Program-made: the position numbers and the translations under genes
Assembly (NCBI GenBank): GCA_949126835.1
Contig: OX421503.1
Coordinates: forward strand, 5,667,457 to 5,731,456
DNA from: Anisus vortex
Lineage: Eukaryota > Mollusca > Gastropoda > Planorbidae
Direction: 5' to 3'
Length of the DNA: 64,000 nt
Shown: positions 10,888 to 23,278 of the stretch, one piece after another
Position numbering within the stretch: position 1 is the stretch's first letter
How the letters are laid out: each line of letters opens with the position of its first letter
Notes under the pieces: model-generated
The model's database searches: none
Told to the model about the DNA's origin: nothing
What the model saw: the letters and a program-made list of their open reading frames with translations, nothing else

Positions 10888-12132
10888 GACTGAATAACCC
10901 TATACTTCTTTTTCAGATCATCTCACTTATTCATTAAGAATATGTCATGATAACCTATCATTCGTTTGAATTTTGATTATGGAATACCTATAGAATACTT
11001 GTATCATACATAAGTCAAGTCTTTTGAAAGTATTAATAATTCTTATAATCATGTATAATATTGATGTTCTGATATATTTTAAATTCATTTGATTATGGAA
11101 AAGAAATTCCATTTAAATGTTGATGCATGATGCAATAAATATATAATATGCACGTATTTACTTGATATGGATGGATAAAAGTAATTGTCATCACATGCAA
11201 TTAGGTGGGAAAACTTTGAGCTATTTGATTTATTATCTTCTTTTATTTTAGTTAATGCATGGAACTAAATAATAATATGTACCATTTTTATCTTAGAAAG
11301 AGATGTAATATCATTTGGTATAAATTAATAGATAATATTGGAAATCTATTGCCAAATTGTTATATCATGGTAATAGAATGGGAAAAACTAGTGGATATTC
11401 ACTATGTTGTATATAGGTTGTTATATATTCCATATATCCGGGAATGGAGGGAAAGAAAGGTACCTAAAGGTGGGCACTCATTCAACCCTGAACAATCTTT
11501 TATATTAAACTTTCAAATTTGCCAAAAACGCATAATAGTGGATTACATTTTAATATTGAGATTACTGTAGTAATCGTAACTAGAGCGTATTTTCTCCTCA
11601 TATTTGAGAAAAGGGGAAGTATTATCATCTTAGGTATGCACCCTGTTAATGTCAAGTTGACACTGTAATTTAAAGGGGAAGTAACCTATAGTTTGATTCG
11701 AGTTATGTATTACTTATCTTTTGGTTGGTATATTAAAGTAAACTGTTGAAAATTGACAGAGTTTGAGCAATGTTATATTTGTTTAAATAGATTAAGACTT
11801 TTTGCAAATTTTTGGTGGAAATCCACACAACTGTACATAGTTAAAATAAGAATGACTAGAATATTTTTGAATTATTTGTACTTGTTGAGACATTAGTTAA
11901 TATTAATATTAACGGGGAAATATTTGTCCATCACGTTATAATCACAATTACCATTGGGTAGTGACACTTTTTATAATTTAGTTGTGCCAGTGAGCCATGT
12001 TTGCTTAAATTGTCTTATAATCTTCCATTGATTGATGGTTGTTAAAACGATAGTGTTAAGTTCGAAAAATGTACCATGTTGAGTATTACTTGGGTAATTA
12101 TGGTACATTATTTCTTTCATTGGGTGGGGGCG
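10888..12132 (+). other. Noncoding 3' region of element A with polypurine tract
   Basis: AT-rich, without recognisable coding. Several purine-rich AAAGGGGAAG stretches occur (near 11613 and 11675). The last purine tract, GGGTGGGGGCG at 12122..12132, abuts the 3' LTR and is the best polypurine tract. Confidence 0.6.
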
Positions 12133-12938
12133 TGTCATGTATATTGTTTTTCCAAGAATTGGAACACGCAATGTTTATTCCTCTCTCTCTCTCTTTTCTT
12201 ACTACACACCATATTAGGACGTTTAGTAGGAAAATAAAAGGTTCTAGGTAATGTTGGGATTCTGTGTTGATCTCAAATTCTCAGAGTCTGGGAACGACTC
12301 ATTATTTAATAGGGGAAGTTCCTATCGTTTTTGTTATGAGTTTTGTAATGATACCATGATTTTCACCCCTACTGGTAATGGGTCTATCCCTTGCACCACC
12401 CGGATAGTATTTAATGATTTGTTTTGTCTGAAAGACAGAGAGTTTCAAAATATGTTCCTTTGAGAACGTTTGTGTTTGCACTATTTTATTCTAACTGTAC
12501 ATAATAGATATATTGTATATATTGAACATATCACCTGAAATAATAATAATAACATCATTTAAAACATCAATAAAAATGCAAGACTAGACTCGGACCACGG
12601 ATGAGCGTAGGACGCAATAATCTTTTTTATAGAAGGAGCGTCTGTAATGTATAAGATAAGATAAGATAAATAAACTATCAACAACAGTTACACTGAAGCT
12701 TCCTTGTCAAATTACTATCCTATTGTGTTGTACACATTACTATAAGATTCAGCTACTACTATAATGTATAAGAAAGGAAATGTTGGAATACAAATACTGA
12801 ATTTGTGCCCAGGACTATAAGAAGAGTTCGTGTAATACTGAAACATAAATACTAATAATTAAAGTCTCCCCTAGGACTAACGAGAATTATCAGCAAGATC
12901 TACACAGCTCTGGCCACAAGGGGATTGTGGACGTAACA
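12133..12938 (+). repeat. 3' LTR of element A
   Basis: Starts TGTCATG after the polypurine tract and ends GTAACA. Its distal part matches positions 1..294, and the whole LTR aligns in reverse with the solo LTR at 37229..37906. It carries an insertion at about 12537..12668 and a 14-bp indel near 12725 relative to the 5' LTR. Confidence 0.8.
12537..12668 (+). mobile_element. Small retroposon-like insertion inside the 3' LTR of A
   Basis: About 130 bp absent from the 5' LTR. It begins with AATAATAATAA and ends with a (GATAA)n tail followed by a repeated AATAA, like the 3' end of a SINE or LINE with a short-repeat tail. The family was not identified. Confidence 0.55.
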
Positions 12939-13659
12939 GTAACAAATCGGATTTGATTTGTCATACAATTGGCGACACTAGTGGTGCATTGTTCAAATGC
13001 TTTAGATGTTTAATGCTTTAAATGCATTTAAAAAAAAACAAGAACTACATTTCCATTAGGGCAAAATATACAAGATGGTCTAGTGAAAACACACTTGGAT
13101 TGCTGTAGGAAATACCTGAAGCTGGAGCCTTGTTGAAAGCTAGCTTGGTATGAAATGAATATTTTACTTTCACTAATACTTTACTGTAATCAGGCCTATA
13201 CTTTTAATTTCGATATTGGTTAACGCTGATCATCATGCAGATACAATTGTATTCAAGTTTGTAATAAATTCGACAATACTATGCACTATTAATTTGATTT
13301 TTTTCTGCAGATTAAAAGCGTTATATGTTGCATGACGGACTAAAAAAATATCATAATTTATACTCTCTTAAACTACTTTTTAAATGTTTAAATATCAAAT
13401 TAGTTTTCAGCTGATTTTGCAAGTTTGAAATTTGCGTATTAGCCTATAGAAAGAAGTTTGTGCAGTCAGTTTAGCTTCATTTTATTTAACAATTGTATTC
13501 AACTTTATTAGAAGTCCATATATACGTAAGACAAATTGTTAGAATTGAAATGCGGGCCTCGTGTTAAACACAACCTTTGTGTATTAGAAATGACGTAAAC
13601 GGTTTACAAAACAATAACTAGACAATGCAAACGTTTAGGACGTTTGAAAATAAACTTAC
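12939..13659. other. Spacer between element A and Ig gene 3
   Basis: AT-rich unique-looking sequence. I searched the minus strand for a membrane/tail exon of gene 3 and found none. Element A may have inserted into or removed the 3' part of that gene. Confidence 0.5.
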
Positions 13660-14355
13660 CCAGGATGATCGGTCTGTATTCCGTCGGCTTGATTTCATCA
13701 CCATCTGTTCTCAAACAACGACAAGTGTAACTTAAATTATATTTAGTTGTTAAATATTTGGTTGATATAAAGCTAAACAATCATTTTCCTATTTTATAAC
13801 TGCAACAAATATTTTGAGAATACATATCGAAATGTACCCATGTCGTCTTTCATTTCAGCGATTAGAAATCGAGATGAAAACAATAGAACATATAATAATA
13901 TAAGCTATAACAACATGTACACATTGAGATAACGTAATAATACGACACTAAAAAAAGGCATTAAATTCAAAACCAATGCAAGTGAAATTCATTTAGTTAC
14001 AAAACTCCAAACTATTGAAACGTACCGTATATTTGTAATGTACAATTGAGTAAAGGTTGTGAAGATTTCAGGCTGGCCAGTCCTAAATATTTGACAGAAA
14101 TTGATCCCTCATCTGGTTTAGTTACGTTTTTCAAAGTTAGAATTGCCTCAAATAATCCATCACCAAGTGATTTTAGAGTTGTGACAGTTCCATCAGCGCT
14201 GTAATCATAACAAGCCATATTCCTTCGGCATGTGGAGATGGGAACCTTATTTCTCAACCACACTAGTTCCAATGGTTCTTCCAAGGCGTGTTTGAAGACG
14301 TGACGTAAAATGTAGGTCTCTCCTTCTAATAAGGGCATGCATGATTCGCCTTTTG
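13660..14355 (-). pseudogene. Ig gene 3: partial IgSF receptor paralogue (Ig exon plus half-domain exon)
   Basis: Two minus-strand exons are recognisable. Exon 14355..14026 (330 nt, acceptor ATCAG, donor G|GTACGT, phase 1 at both ends) encodes a V-like Ig domain of about 110 residues with Cys, Trp (LVWLRNK) and the ILTLKNVTKPDEG strand. It is clearly homologous to gene 2 exon 53182..53523. Exon 13730..13660 encodes a domain end with YTCRCLR and YRPIIL, matching gene 1 YMCIAS..YKPVII and gene 2 FTCRGW..YKPSIL, with donor G|GTAAGTT. This second exon is 71 nt against 72 in gene 1 and enters in phase 2, so it cannot splice in frame to the phase-1 Ig exon. The intervening first half-domain, signal exon and membrane exon were not found. 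It is probably a decayed or truncated copy, but could be functional with exons I missed. Confidence 0.7.
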
Positions 14356-14793
14356 CTGATAATCAAAAAAATAACAAAATACAAAGATAAATGTCGAATA
14401 GAAGTTTTACGTAAATAATTCAGTTCTAACTGACGTAATACATTATTTGATATATATATAGGGCCTATATATATAATAATAATAATAATAATATACATAT
14501 ATAATATCTAAAGTGTATGTGTTTTTTTTGCTCTAGACACGTAGGCTAGTGGGCCATCTATGGGTCGGAAAAACAAATCTAACTATATACTCTAAATTGC
14601 CCATAACTTTTTTCTCTTTTTTTAATTAAATCTCTTGCGCTGCTTAAAAAAACTGTTTACTGTTTAATTTCTGGAATTAAAATTATAGGCATATTAATGC
14701 ATAGACTATTTCAAAACACTTTAGTTAGTATTAAAATACTCGATGTTTTGCCAATTGTTATCTAATTTAATTTGATGGTATATTGGTCTAAAT
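14356..14793. other. Spacer upstream of gene 3
   Basis: AT-rich, with a TA/TAA microsatellite near 14450..14500. No signal-peptide exon was recognised. Confidence 0.4.
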
Positions 14794-16363
14794 CAGTGAT
14801 GTTGAACCTTTTTGAGGCCGCGTGCCCAAAGTGAAATACAAGACCTACTTATTTCTTTCAACGTGCTAACAAAGCAATAAAAAAAATACTGCCGTTTTAC
14901 TTTAGAAAATAAAAAACAGCTTGTACAGTTGTCCGAATTAATTAACATCTTTTGTCCAAAAAGAATAACAAATCAACAGATCTTTGGATGATACAGTTGT
15001 TTATAAATAAAAAAACATGAACTGTAGGAAATAAAAAAATAAAATTACACACTTGCAGTTATTACAGTTAACTGTATGCATAAATTTGCCTAGATAATGT
15101 GATTTTTGCTGTTGTGTGCATGCTGATCATTTTTCAAGCCTTGGCACATACTCCGTAACTTTAAGAGTGACACATGCAGAACTCAGGTCATCTGTCAGTC
15201 TGTTTCTGGTATCAGATTTGATGTAATTTAAATTTTAAAACAGCTGCTCACATGCATAAGATGACACAAACAAAGTAAGTGCAATCCCAAGTGCTTTCAT
15301 CGACTTGAAATTATTTAGCAGAGAATTCCAACTGTGCTTTCCTTTGTCATCCTTTCACACTCTATCATATAATGTGTTTCACGCAGATAATATAATGTAT
15401 TTTTCTAGATAGAGTCAAGATTAAACTTTAAATACATTAACAGCAACCTTCGTTTTTTTTGGAAGCGGCGCTGTTAACTGGTGTATTGTGTAATTGTCAT
15501 TATTTAACTTGTATATTTAAACACCGGTGTTCTGAATATTGTGTCTACATACCGAGAAGGTGAAGGCTGAACAAAAAAGAGCACTTTACAAAGTTCAACA
15601 TGGTTTCCTTCAAAACTAGCTGAAAATGAAAACAGCATCGCATTAATTATAATAATAAAACTGTAATTCACAGGGCTCATTATCTATCATTACGTATCAT
15701 TATTGTATGTCGTATCAGTGGCGTATCTAGCGAAAATGACACCCGGGGCGCCTGGTGCTGGGTCGATATTGGCTTAAATTAATAAAGTTTACTTTTCATG
15801 TAAGTCTTATTAGTTTGTAAGCAAACTTAAGTAGTTCTTAAGACAGTGTGATTTGTTAAGATAATTGCTTTTCTTAAGAAGTTTTAATTTTAGTCGTTTA
15901 AAAAAAAAATATATGTCTGACCTCTTTTTTTAACGTTTTCTTTTAATGGGAAAATCTGAAGTTTCTCTCAGTGTACCCACACGTTGAGGATTTGTTCTGT
16001 TGGGCTTATTCCTGTTGTTATTCACGCCTGTTTCTCTGGGTTGATTTTTGCAGCTTTTTCTCGCATCTTTCTAGTTTTCACATTTTAAAAAATAATTTTG
16101 TGGTTTGAAAAAAAAAAAAAAAAGGAAACATTAGCAGTTGTTTATATTGAGCTACTTAGAATGATAGTAGATCAGAACGTACATTCATAATGTAGACTTT
16201 ACAATCAATGACATTCTTAGAAATTCTGAAATGCAGAAGTATAGCAAAGAAAAATGACGAAATCCACTAAAAAAAATCTTAATAAATCTTTTTTCTCTCT
16301 AGAGTGTCTGCAGTTATCAAAAGAGCCACATCTGGCTCGCGAATCATAGGTTCCCCACCCCTG
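14794..16363 (-). mobile_element. Degraded hAT transposon
   Basis: Left end CAGTGATGTTGAACCTTTTTGA and right end (reverse complement) CAGGGGTGGGGAACCTATGA are the imperfect inverted ends typical of hAT elements. The flanking 8-mers GTCTAAAT and TCCTAGAA both resemble the hAT target consensus NTCTAGAN but match each other poorly. A transposase remnant lies inside on the minus strand. Confidence 0.75.
15127..15340 (-). pseudogene. hAT transposase C-terminal dimerisation region, remnant
   Basis: The minus strand reads ALGIALTLFVSSYACEQLF, then an in-frame TAA where Ser is expected, then NYIKSDTRNRLTDDLSSA and VTEYVPRLEK before a stop. This is the conserved C-terminal dimerisation segment of hAT transposases. 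No catalytic core was recognised around it, so it is inactive. Confidence 0.85.
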
Positions 16364-16734
16364 TCCTAGAATGTATTAAAGCGTAAGTATGAAAAGGAGG
16401 CTAAGCAAGCCATATATGTTGTCGATTCAATTGATTTGTAATTAAACTCTAAGACATGACAGCATATTTATAACGAACGATTAAAATTTAAAGATATTAT
16501 TTTCATTAGTAGTTGTTTTTTTTACCTTTGTTATGTTTTAAAATGGAACATTCTTCTTATTTCATTGAGAAAAACGTAATTAACTCAAATAGGCCTACTG
16601 TAGACTATTATATTACGTAGCCTTTCATGATTCTGTTATAATTGAAATATTTGACTTTATAAAAACGGAAATCACCGATATTTACATGATGGCCATTTTA
16701 ATAAGTCTAATTGTATTAACCGACTTGTCTCTTG

Positions 16735-16868
16735 CAGACTCCCAGAGGGCGGCGCAGGACCGAGACAAATGGCGTATAAATTATCAAAAATGGTGCCCCA
16801 ACGACCCTCGCTCGGGTTATGGGATAGAAGAAGAAGAAGAAGTATTGTATTGTCTTTTTCCTTCTTAA
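16735..16868 (+). pseudogene. Possible LINE 3' end remnant
   Basis: A short frame with QRAAQDRDKWR and CPNDPRSGYGI followed by a (GAA)n tract resembles the end of APE-type LINE polyproteins (…DRDKWR…) and a simple-repeat tail. Similarity is from memory and short. The upstream hydrophobic stretch starting at 16687 resembles a signal peptide but is probably chance. Confidence 0.4.
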
Positions 16869-19699
16869 AATAAAAACAAAATATTTATAACAATGTATGC
16901 CTATAGTAAATAGTAGAAGCTAAACTTTTACATTAACTCGACAATAACTAAAGTACCTAACCTTAAATATTCATTAAAAGAAAAAACTAAAACTTACGAT
17001 TTTTTGTAGGCCAATCTGTTATTTTTTCTTTGGTGTTGTTTGAGGCTTTTCCTGTTGTCGTGTTTTTAAACTAAGCTTACTATTATTATCATACACAATG
17101 TTGTATTATTACGAAATTTTAAAGTAGACCGCTTAAAGATTTATAGGTCCCTCAACGTACGCAACAGCGTCCTTAGTGATTGCAAAACAGGACCTAAGAA
17201 TAGACTAAAATTAATCCTGAGGAATTTCCGATAGGCCTATTCTTTATTAGTTTAACAAAAATAAATCTTTATAGCGATTTTGTAAAACATAACAGAGAAT
17301 ACATAATTAGCACGTTACTTGGTCTTCTGAATCTTTGGCTGCAATAATTCGCCTTTTCCCCCATTGAAACTATATAAATAGCCTTTAATATATATAGGTC
17401 TATTTAGCATATATTTTACCAATACATATATAGAACGTAGGCCTATGTGATCTTGACGAGTTATATTTAGACCATCAGCAGAGAAAACAGTATAATTAAT
17501 TGCATATACATTATTTACACATATGCGCATTTTTAAGGGAAACAACAACAAAAACACAGTAGATTTTTAATCATTAATATTAGGCTATATTACTATGTCA
17601 ACCATTGTCTCATACTAAAATTAAGTAGCCAACATGCACTAACCAGACGCATAGCCTCAAGGGTAAAATGTGTGTGGGAGGTGGGCACGGGCCACACCAA
17701 TAACCAACCTGTTCCGGGAAATCTATAGGCTTATATTTTACAAAGCAGATGATTAATTAATTGTGTTTTTCATTTCTTTCTTTTGTTATCTTTCTTTTTC
17801 CTACAGTTAAAAACAATAAAGCCAGTATTACTGTGATAAATGTTTATTAAAATAGTGTTTGGCATCACAGCTTTCTACATAAAAATATAAAAATATATAG
17901 ATCTATATAAGTCAGACAACTGTAATCTAGCCTAATATAAACATGGTTTTAATTATTGGCCCGTTCATGTTGTTCTAAATATAGCCTAATTGTCATAATA
18001 TATAATAATATAGCTTTGACTTTCGTTAGAAATTTTTTTACGCCATTGTTTAGACTAGTTCTCTTCTGAGTCAATGTTGTGCTTTTTTAAACGTAATTCT
18101 TGAAAAAGTAAAGTAACCTAATATCTAATCCACTTCCACGGGGGGCGGCAAATTAAATGTAGTCTAAATATAGCAAATATAGCACTAAACAAGCAGTTAC
18201 AGTATGCATGGGGGGGCGGCGCTGAAACTTTTGCCCTGGGGCGCTACATAAGCTTGTAAATACACTGACAACGCCTAGCTGCCTTTAGTATATATCCCCT
18301 AGACCCTGGACGACATTCTAGCTTTCATTGACTTTCAAAGGATCTGAAACAATGACTCTTATAATGCATTGTTCTAGGAGAATATTAACATAACATATTG
18401 AACAGTTTATTATGTAGGCATATGGGTTTTCAAACTCATATAGTTCATATAGATAAGTGATTTATTGGCATTTTTTAAGTAAAAAATCATTAGGTCTTTG
18501 AAAAATGTTATTTATTCTTAAAGTAAATGTATTACAGATAATCACACTTAAATGGTAGATGTAAATAATAAAAATGAGCCATTGGCAAAACAACATGGCA
18601 AGTTACTAATCACGCTATAATGGAAAAAACAAAAGGTTTACAAATGCACTAAATTGTTAACTCGGATATTTCCCACTTGGTTAATCTTAACCATTATGAG
18701 CTGAAGAGCTTAGCCTATATCTCAAAACATATATAGATCAGTGCTTGTAATGCAAAACTATTTTTTACAATATATAGAAAAATATTTTTTTTTAAATTGT
18801 CATTTCTTTAATTGTACATAATATATTACTTTATTTATAATTATAACAAAGTTTCAGCAAAAAAATAAAATCGCAAGGTTGCTAATGACGCATCAAAAAA
18901 CAAAAAACAAAAAAAAAACAAAAAAAAACAACAGTTTTTAACTGCACATTTTCAGAAAATGGGATTTTATTTTCAATTATTCCTACTTGGAATAGCCGAG
19001 TTGCCCAGGGTTAAAGAACAACGGTTTGTTTATCGAAACTTTACACTGTTGAGTGTTGACCACCCATACCATAAATCATATTTCTAAAATTAAAGAAATG
19101 TTATCTATACGTATCGGTATAGGACTGCAAGGAATTATCAGAATATAAAGCCACAACGACTACGCAACTAATCGGAGACTGACGGAGTTAAATTTGAGGC
19201 GTACGTTTAAATGACTGGTATAATATGTGACAAGTATGTCTGGTAGGCCTGTAGGCCAAACTCGAAATGATAGGCCTAAATCATACGACCTACTACTAGA
19301 CTAGACTGTAAATACACTACTAGACTAATGACTAAACTAATACTATAATTATTTATAATACTATAATTTAATAGGCTACTAAATTTACTATTACTAAGTC
19401 ACTAGTAAAGGAAGTTAAAATAAGAAATACATATATAGCAACAATAACATGTTGTTACAAGCGAGTTGTCTGGTGTTGTTTTAAGTGACACTTGACTTAC
19501 TTGACTTAAGTCATAGTGCTTAGGCTACATAGGACATAGTAACATAGTCATAGAGTCATAGTGACTCATAGGCGTATAAAAGAACTTAAGTCAAGTGTCT
19601 AAACCTATACCTAAGCTTATATCATATATTGAGTAGGCCTATATTGCCTAGGCCTATCCTATTATAATATCCTACTTGGTTTCATCAGACATTATTTAA
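16869..19699. other. AT-rich spacer
   Basis: No convincing coding. It holds GC-rich scraps near 18136..18250 (GGGGGCGGC, GCCCTGGGGCGC) that look like transposon-end debris, and many AGGCCTATA words. Confidence 0.4.
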
Positions 19700-19840
19700 T
19701 TACTAGTGGTTATGCCCGTCAAAATGACGGAGAAACGAATGACTACAATGTGTTTTGTTAAGAGATAAAGAAACGAGACTATAGTACAATAAAGACAATG
19801 AACGTTTCTTTTCGGTATTTAGTATTTGTTCTTTTCCATT
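19700..19840 (+). repeat. Dispersed repeat, copy 1
   Basis: TTACTAGTGGTTATGCCC, then GTCAAAATGACGGAGAAACG, and an end near TTCGGTATTTAGTATTTGTT. The same segment, diverged, recurs at 36822..36970 in the same orientation, and its tail (TTTCGGTATTTAATTTTTGT) recurs near 20092. Family unknown. Confidence 0.65.
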
Positions 19841-20155
19841 GTTTCTGGTCGCCCTGACCTTGGCATGTGCATAATAATTGTTACTGTCAAGCTTCTGGTA
19901 TTAAAACGTAGCAAGCAGTTGTGTTGACTTGTCTTGTTATTAATTATAGCCTATTAAAATATCAATAATATACTATATAAAAGAACAAAAAACCACAATA
20001 AAAAACAATAAAAAGGTAAATAATAAAAAAAAGCGTAGAAAATAATATAAATAATATTTCAATACCATAAAAACTAAAGTGATAAAGATTTTTTTCGGTA
20101 TTTAATTTTTGTTCTTGCTGATTGTATTAATAAAACAGTGTTGAAAATGTTTCTG

Positions 20156-20169
<14 letters not shown>

Positions 20170-20226
<57 letters not shown>
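20170..20226. repeat. (AT)n microsatellite
   Basis: About 28 AT units after a poly-A run. The predicted ORFs across it are artefacts. Confidence 0.95.
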
Positions 20227-20228
<2 letters not shown>

Positions 20229-20230
<2 letters not shown>

Positions 20231-21574
20231 AAACAAACAAACTCACGGCAATTATATATGTTGATGATTACAACATTAGTATTAATAGGCAACTACATTT
20301 ACATAGTCATCTCTTTTAGACATCTCTTATTCTTTAGGCCTATCGCTCCCGTGGAGCATAAGGCAGTAACAAAGTTCCGCCAGGCCTCCCTATCCTGGGC
20401 GATTTTATGTCATGTTTTGTTGGTGGCCTTTGCTTCCTCGTCTACTTGTTCTCCTCCACGCTCCCATTGGTCTTCCCCTTCGCCTTTTTCCTGGTGGTAT
20501 CCATTTCATAGACATGGGCTTATAATTATTATTTAGGCCTATATTATATATATATAATTTTATTATATGATTGTGACAAAACGAACCGTATTGAAGCCTA
20601 GAGCTATTGACATTATAACGATTGGTATAAATATGAAAATATATTTATATTTTGTTTTACTGAAATATTATTAAACAGTAACATCTAGCTAGGCTATAGT
20701 CCTATAGGCATAGGTCTACCATAAAAAAATATTGACATATATTATTGAAGAATTCATTCACACAGAGTCACAGACATTATATAGCCTTGATGTCTTACTA
20801 GATTATATAAATATATAGTATAGTAGAAAACCTATATGATATATAGAATTATAGGCCTAAGCCTTAAGTATATAGGTATATTAATATTAGGTCTATATAA
20901 TGTGTATTCTTTTGTTCATTTATGAATTTATGATTAGCCTATTTGCAGTAGGCGATAGCTGCCTATTGACTGGTATATTATATAATTAGATTCTAATAAA
21001 TATATTTAATCCTAATGAGTCATAGCCTGCTATTTTTAACTAGGCTATAGGCCTAGCCCTAATGATTATATAAATATATATTATGTTAGTAATATAATAT
21101 ATAATCTAGTAATTATATATAAGCTTAGTCATTTAATGGGATGCAGTTTTGTGAATACAAAATCATCATGTTTATAATTTATCTTTGATTGGCCTATAGA
21201 TATATCAAGCCTATATATTTATATATAGTTGGTTTAACACATTTTAGTAGCAATAGAATCACACTATTTTTGATTATATTTATAACTATATTTGTATAGC
21301 GCTGCCAACAAGCATTTTATAATTTATACTCAGAGCACATTTAACATTGAACAACAAACAACCAAGAACACAGATATATTTCTATAGGCTGAAAAGGATA
21401 GGCTATTAGCCTAAAGCTAATTTATAATTTAAAACTTCACAATCAAATAAAACTTATCCCATCCTAAGAATGACATAAAGTAGGCATATATTTTTTAGTT
21501 TTAATAAGTATTTACATTTTTTTCAGAACATCTTAAACATAATATGTTTGTGTTTCTCTTTGCAGAACTATCAG
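20229..21574. other. Spacer with repeat debris
   Basis: A less AT-rich block at about 20330..20520 (CATAAGGCAGTAACAAAGTT, then CTTCCTCGTCTACTTGTTCT) looks repeat-derived but I could not assign it. A TTTGTATAGCGCTGCCAACA motif near 21291 resembles the SINE tails near 30540 and 48750. The rest is AT-rich. Confidence 0.4.
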
Positions 21575-21694
21575 ATAATGGGCCGTATTGCTGCTGAGAG
21601 TTAACACACTTTCCCCTTTTACAAGTCAGTCATATAAGATTGACTTGTATAAGGAGCAAGGGTGTTAACTCTCATCGGCAATACGGCCCATTAT
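21575..21694. mobile_element. Hairpin MITE of 120 bp
   Basis: Long inverted repeat: ATAATGGGCCGTATTGC at the left is the exact reverse complement of the right end, and pairing continues with few mismatches through AGAGTTAACAC and CAAGTCA to a small central loop. This is a fold-back miniature transposon. The superfamily is not clear from the ends. Confidence 0.85.
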
Positions 21695-22170
21695 GCATTA
21701 CAGAGCCATATCTTCTTTATTGCAAGTGTAGGCCTATAAATAAAGCTGTTAAAAATAACTATTGTTGCAATTATATTAATATAATAGATCTAGTTTTTTT
21801 AGGTTTAGTTTTATGAATTAGTTACGAAAATTAATACTTTTTTTAAAACTCTTATATAAAGGCTGTAAATATCTAAGTTATGAATATTTATGAATTTTTT
21901 TTAGGTTAGAATTATGATTAAAAACAGCATTAAATATTAATGTAACTTTTCTTTTTTAATATTGCATTATTATTAATTAACGTTTGATGCATTTTATATT
22001 TTTGCAACCAATCTAATACATAAAGGGAATCTAAAGGAAAATTGATGTAAAACTTTTGTATACAAAAGATATGTAATTGTTGCTCTATTATTTGGTTTAA
22101 ATCACATTATATAATTCCAGAAATGTTGCTTTAAAGTCATTTTATAAAATGTATATATATATATATATAT
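21695..22170. other. AT-rich spacer
   Basis: No features beyond a short (AT)n run at 22151..22170 that precedes the solo LTR. Confidence 0.4.
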
Positions 22171-22942
22171 TGTTACATTGGAGCTCTCACTTCAATGCTT
22201 TTGGTTGTTGTCTAGGGATGATCCTTATTTAGGCCCAGCGGGAGCCTATGTCTCTCTGACGATAGTAATAGTTTTGCAGTGGTTCTTCAAGTTGGTCGAT
22301 CTAGATTAGTATTCAAATTAACTTCAAACAACAGCATTTAAAACAAGACAAACTCCTTGGCTTGTAAATTTAATGTAGAAAACTTTTATTCAACAAATAA
22401 AAACTGTGTAATTTCATGGAGTACAAATAGAGCAATATTAATGCGACTTATCAAGTTAGAAGCTTAGCTATCGTCTGTCGGCAGGCTTAGGCTCGAGACT
22501 ATTTTATATTCCCCGGCCAGATGTACGCGGCGCTAAAAAAAGAAAGCGACGCTATGGAAAAACTCCAAGTGCGGGAATATGACGTCACAGTCCCCCTTGC
22601 CTCTATCCAATGGAAAGTTTGCATTTAATAGACAGCTAAATTCCAGGAATAATTATTAGTAACCTTCGCAGGCAAAATTAAGCTATCTTTTGGCTGTAAT
22701 AGCAGACAATGTCTACGAATAATCCAGTTACAGCCGGTTTATGAATGATTCGTCGTTTAAACTATCTTAACTCTGTCTTTTGTGTTAAGACGAAAGAATA
22801 ACTTAATGCTTAAGTTAAATGAAGAAGAAAATAAACAGTCACGTCCTAATATAGAAAATATTTTAAGTAGGATCACTCTGTCGAGTGGAAAGATTAACAA
22901 ATGGGTGTTCCCAACAATAGTGTTATACACTGTCATGTAACA
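22171..22942. repeat. Apparent solo LTR, 772 bp
   Basis: Begins TGTTACATTGG and ends TCATGTAACA, giving the short inverted ends seen in the other LTRs here, with ATAT on both sides as a possible 4-bp target duplication (weak, because the flank is AT repeat). It holds a CG-containing promoter-like stretch (near 22505..22600) unlike its AT-rich surroundings. No paired LTR or coding region was seen. Confidence 0.65.
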
Positions 22943-22960
22943 ATATATTTATATATATAG

Positions 22961-23237
22961 GTAAAAAGTAAAGTATCCAAACAGACCAAACTGATCCATA
23001 GTGCCAGTGAAACAGCATTCACCAATTTATGTGGCACTGGCATACAAGGGGACTGTGTAGCCATCACAATGTCCAGCTGCCTTTAATTTGCTCTAACTAA
23101 AGTCATGTACCCATCAGAGTTAGGTAGATTCAGGGACACAGTCTAGACCCTGAAACAAATCCGAGCCTTCACCACGATTCAAACCCAGGACGTTCGGCAT
23201 GCAATACAAACGCGCTTCCGCTAGGCCACCGTTCCCC
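22961..23237 (-). mobile_element. tRNA-derived SINE
   Basis: On the minus strand: a 5' head with A box TGGCCTAGCGG (23218..23228) and B box GGTTTGAATCG (23175..23185) at tRNA-like spacing, then a body with CTGATGGGTACATGAC and a tail ending ACTTTACTTTTTACC. The total of about 277 bp is typical of a SINE with a conserved central domain. Confidence 0.8.
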
Positions 23238-23242
23238 ATATA

Positions 23243-23278
23243 TAATATGCCTAATATGCCTAATATGCCTAATATGCC
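23243..23278. repeat. 9-bp tandem repeat, four copies
   Basis: TAATATGCC repeated four times, immediately upstream of the SINE head. Confidence 0.9.

Larger units (their letters stand above)
1..12938 (+). mobile_element. Element A: Gmr1-type Ty3/gypsy LTR retrotransposon, interrupted by element B
   Basis: A plus-strand LTR retrotransposon whose start lies before the window. Visible in order are most of the 5' LTR, a leader with a primer-binding region, a gag-protease-integrase frame (715..3331), the nested element B (3332..9678), the rest of integrase plus a stub of reverse transcriptase (9679..10887), a noncoding 3' region, a G-rich polypurine tract and the 3' LTR. Integrase precedes RT, as in Gmr1-type elements and unlike most Ty3/gypsy. 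Most of RT and RNase H is missing, so the copy was already non-autonomous or was later deleted. The two LTRs differ by a 130-bp insertion, a 14-bp indel and point changes, so A is older than B. Confidence 0.9.

Noticed and set aside
16687..16737. Plus-strand signal-peptide-like start MMAILISLIVLTDLSLA
   Set aside because: It runs straight into a LINE-like remnant, with no further secreted domain; treated as chance.
17315..17557. Minus-strand ORF starting with a hydrophobic stretch, considered as signal exon of gene 3
   Set aside because: There is no suitable phase-1 donor directly after the hydrophobic part, and its sequence does not resemble the gene 1 signal exon.
15716..18267. Possible transposon with ends CAGTGGCGTATCTAGC and, inverted, CAGTGTATTTACAAGC
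   Set aside because: The flanks show no target duplication, and the span overlaps the hAT element 14794..16363 without proper nesting. The GC-rich scraps are more likely debris of separate insertions.
20074..20536. ORFs across the (AT)n run
   Set aside because: Their repetitive Tyr-Ile stretches come from the microsatellite.
23175..23228. tRNA gene
   Set aside because: A and B boxes are present, but they belong to a longer SINE with a non-tRNA body; no full cloverleaf was seen.
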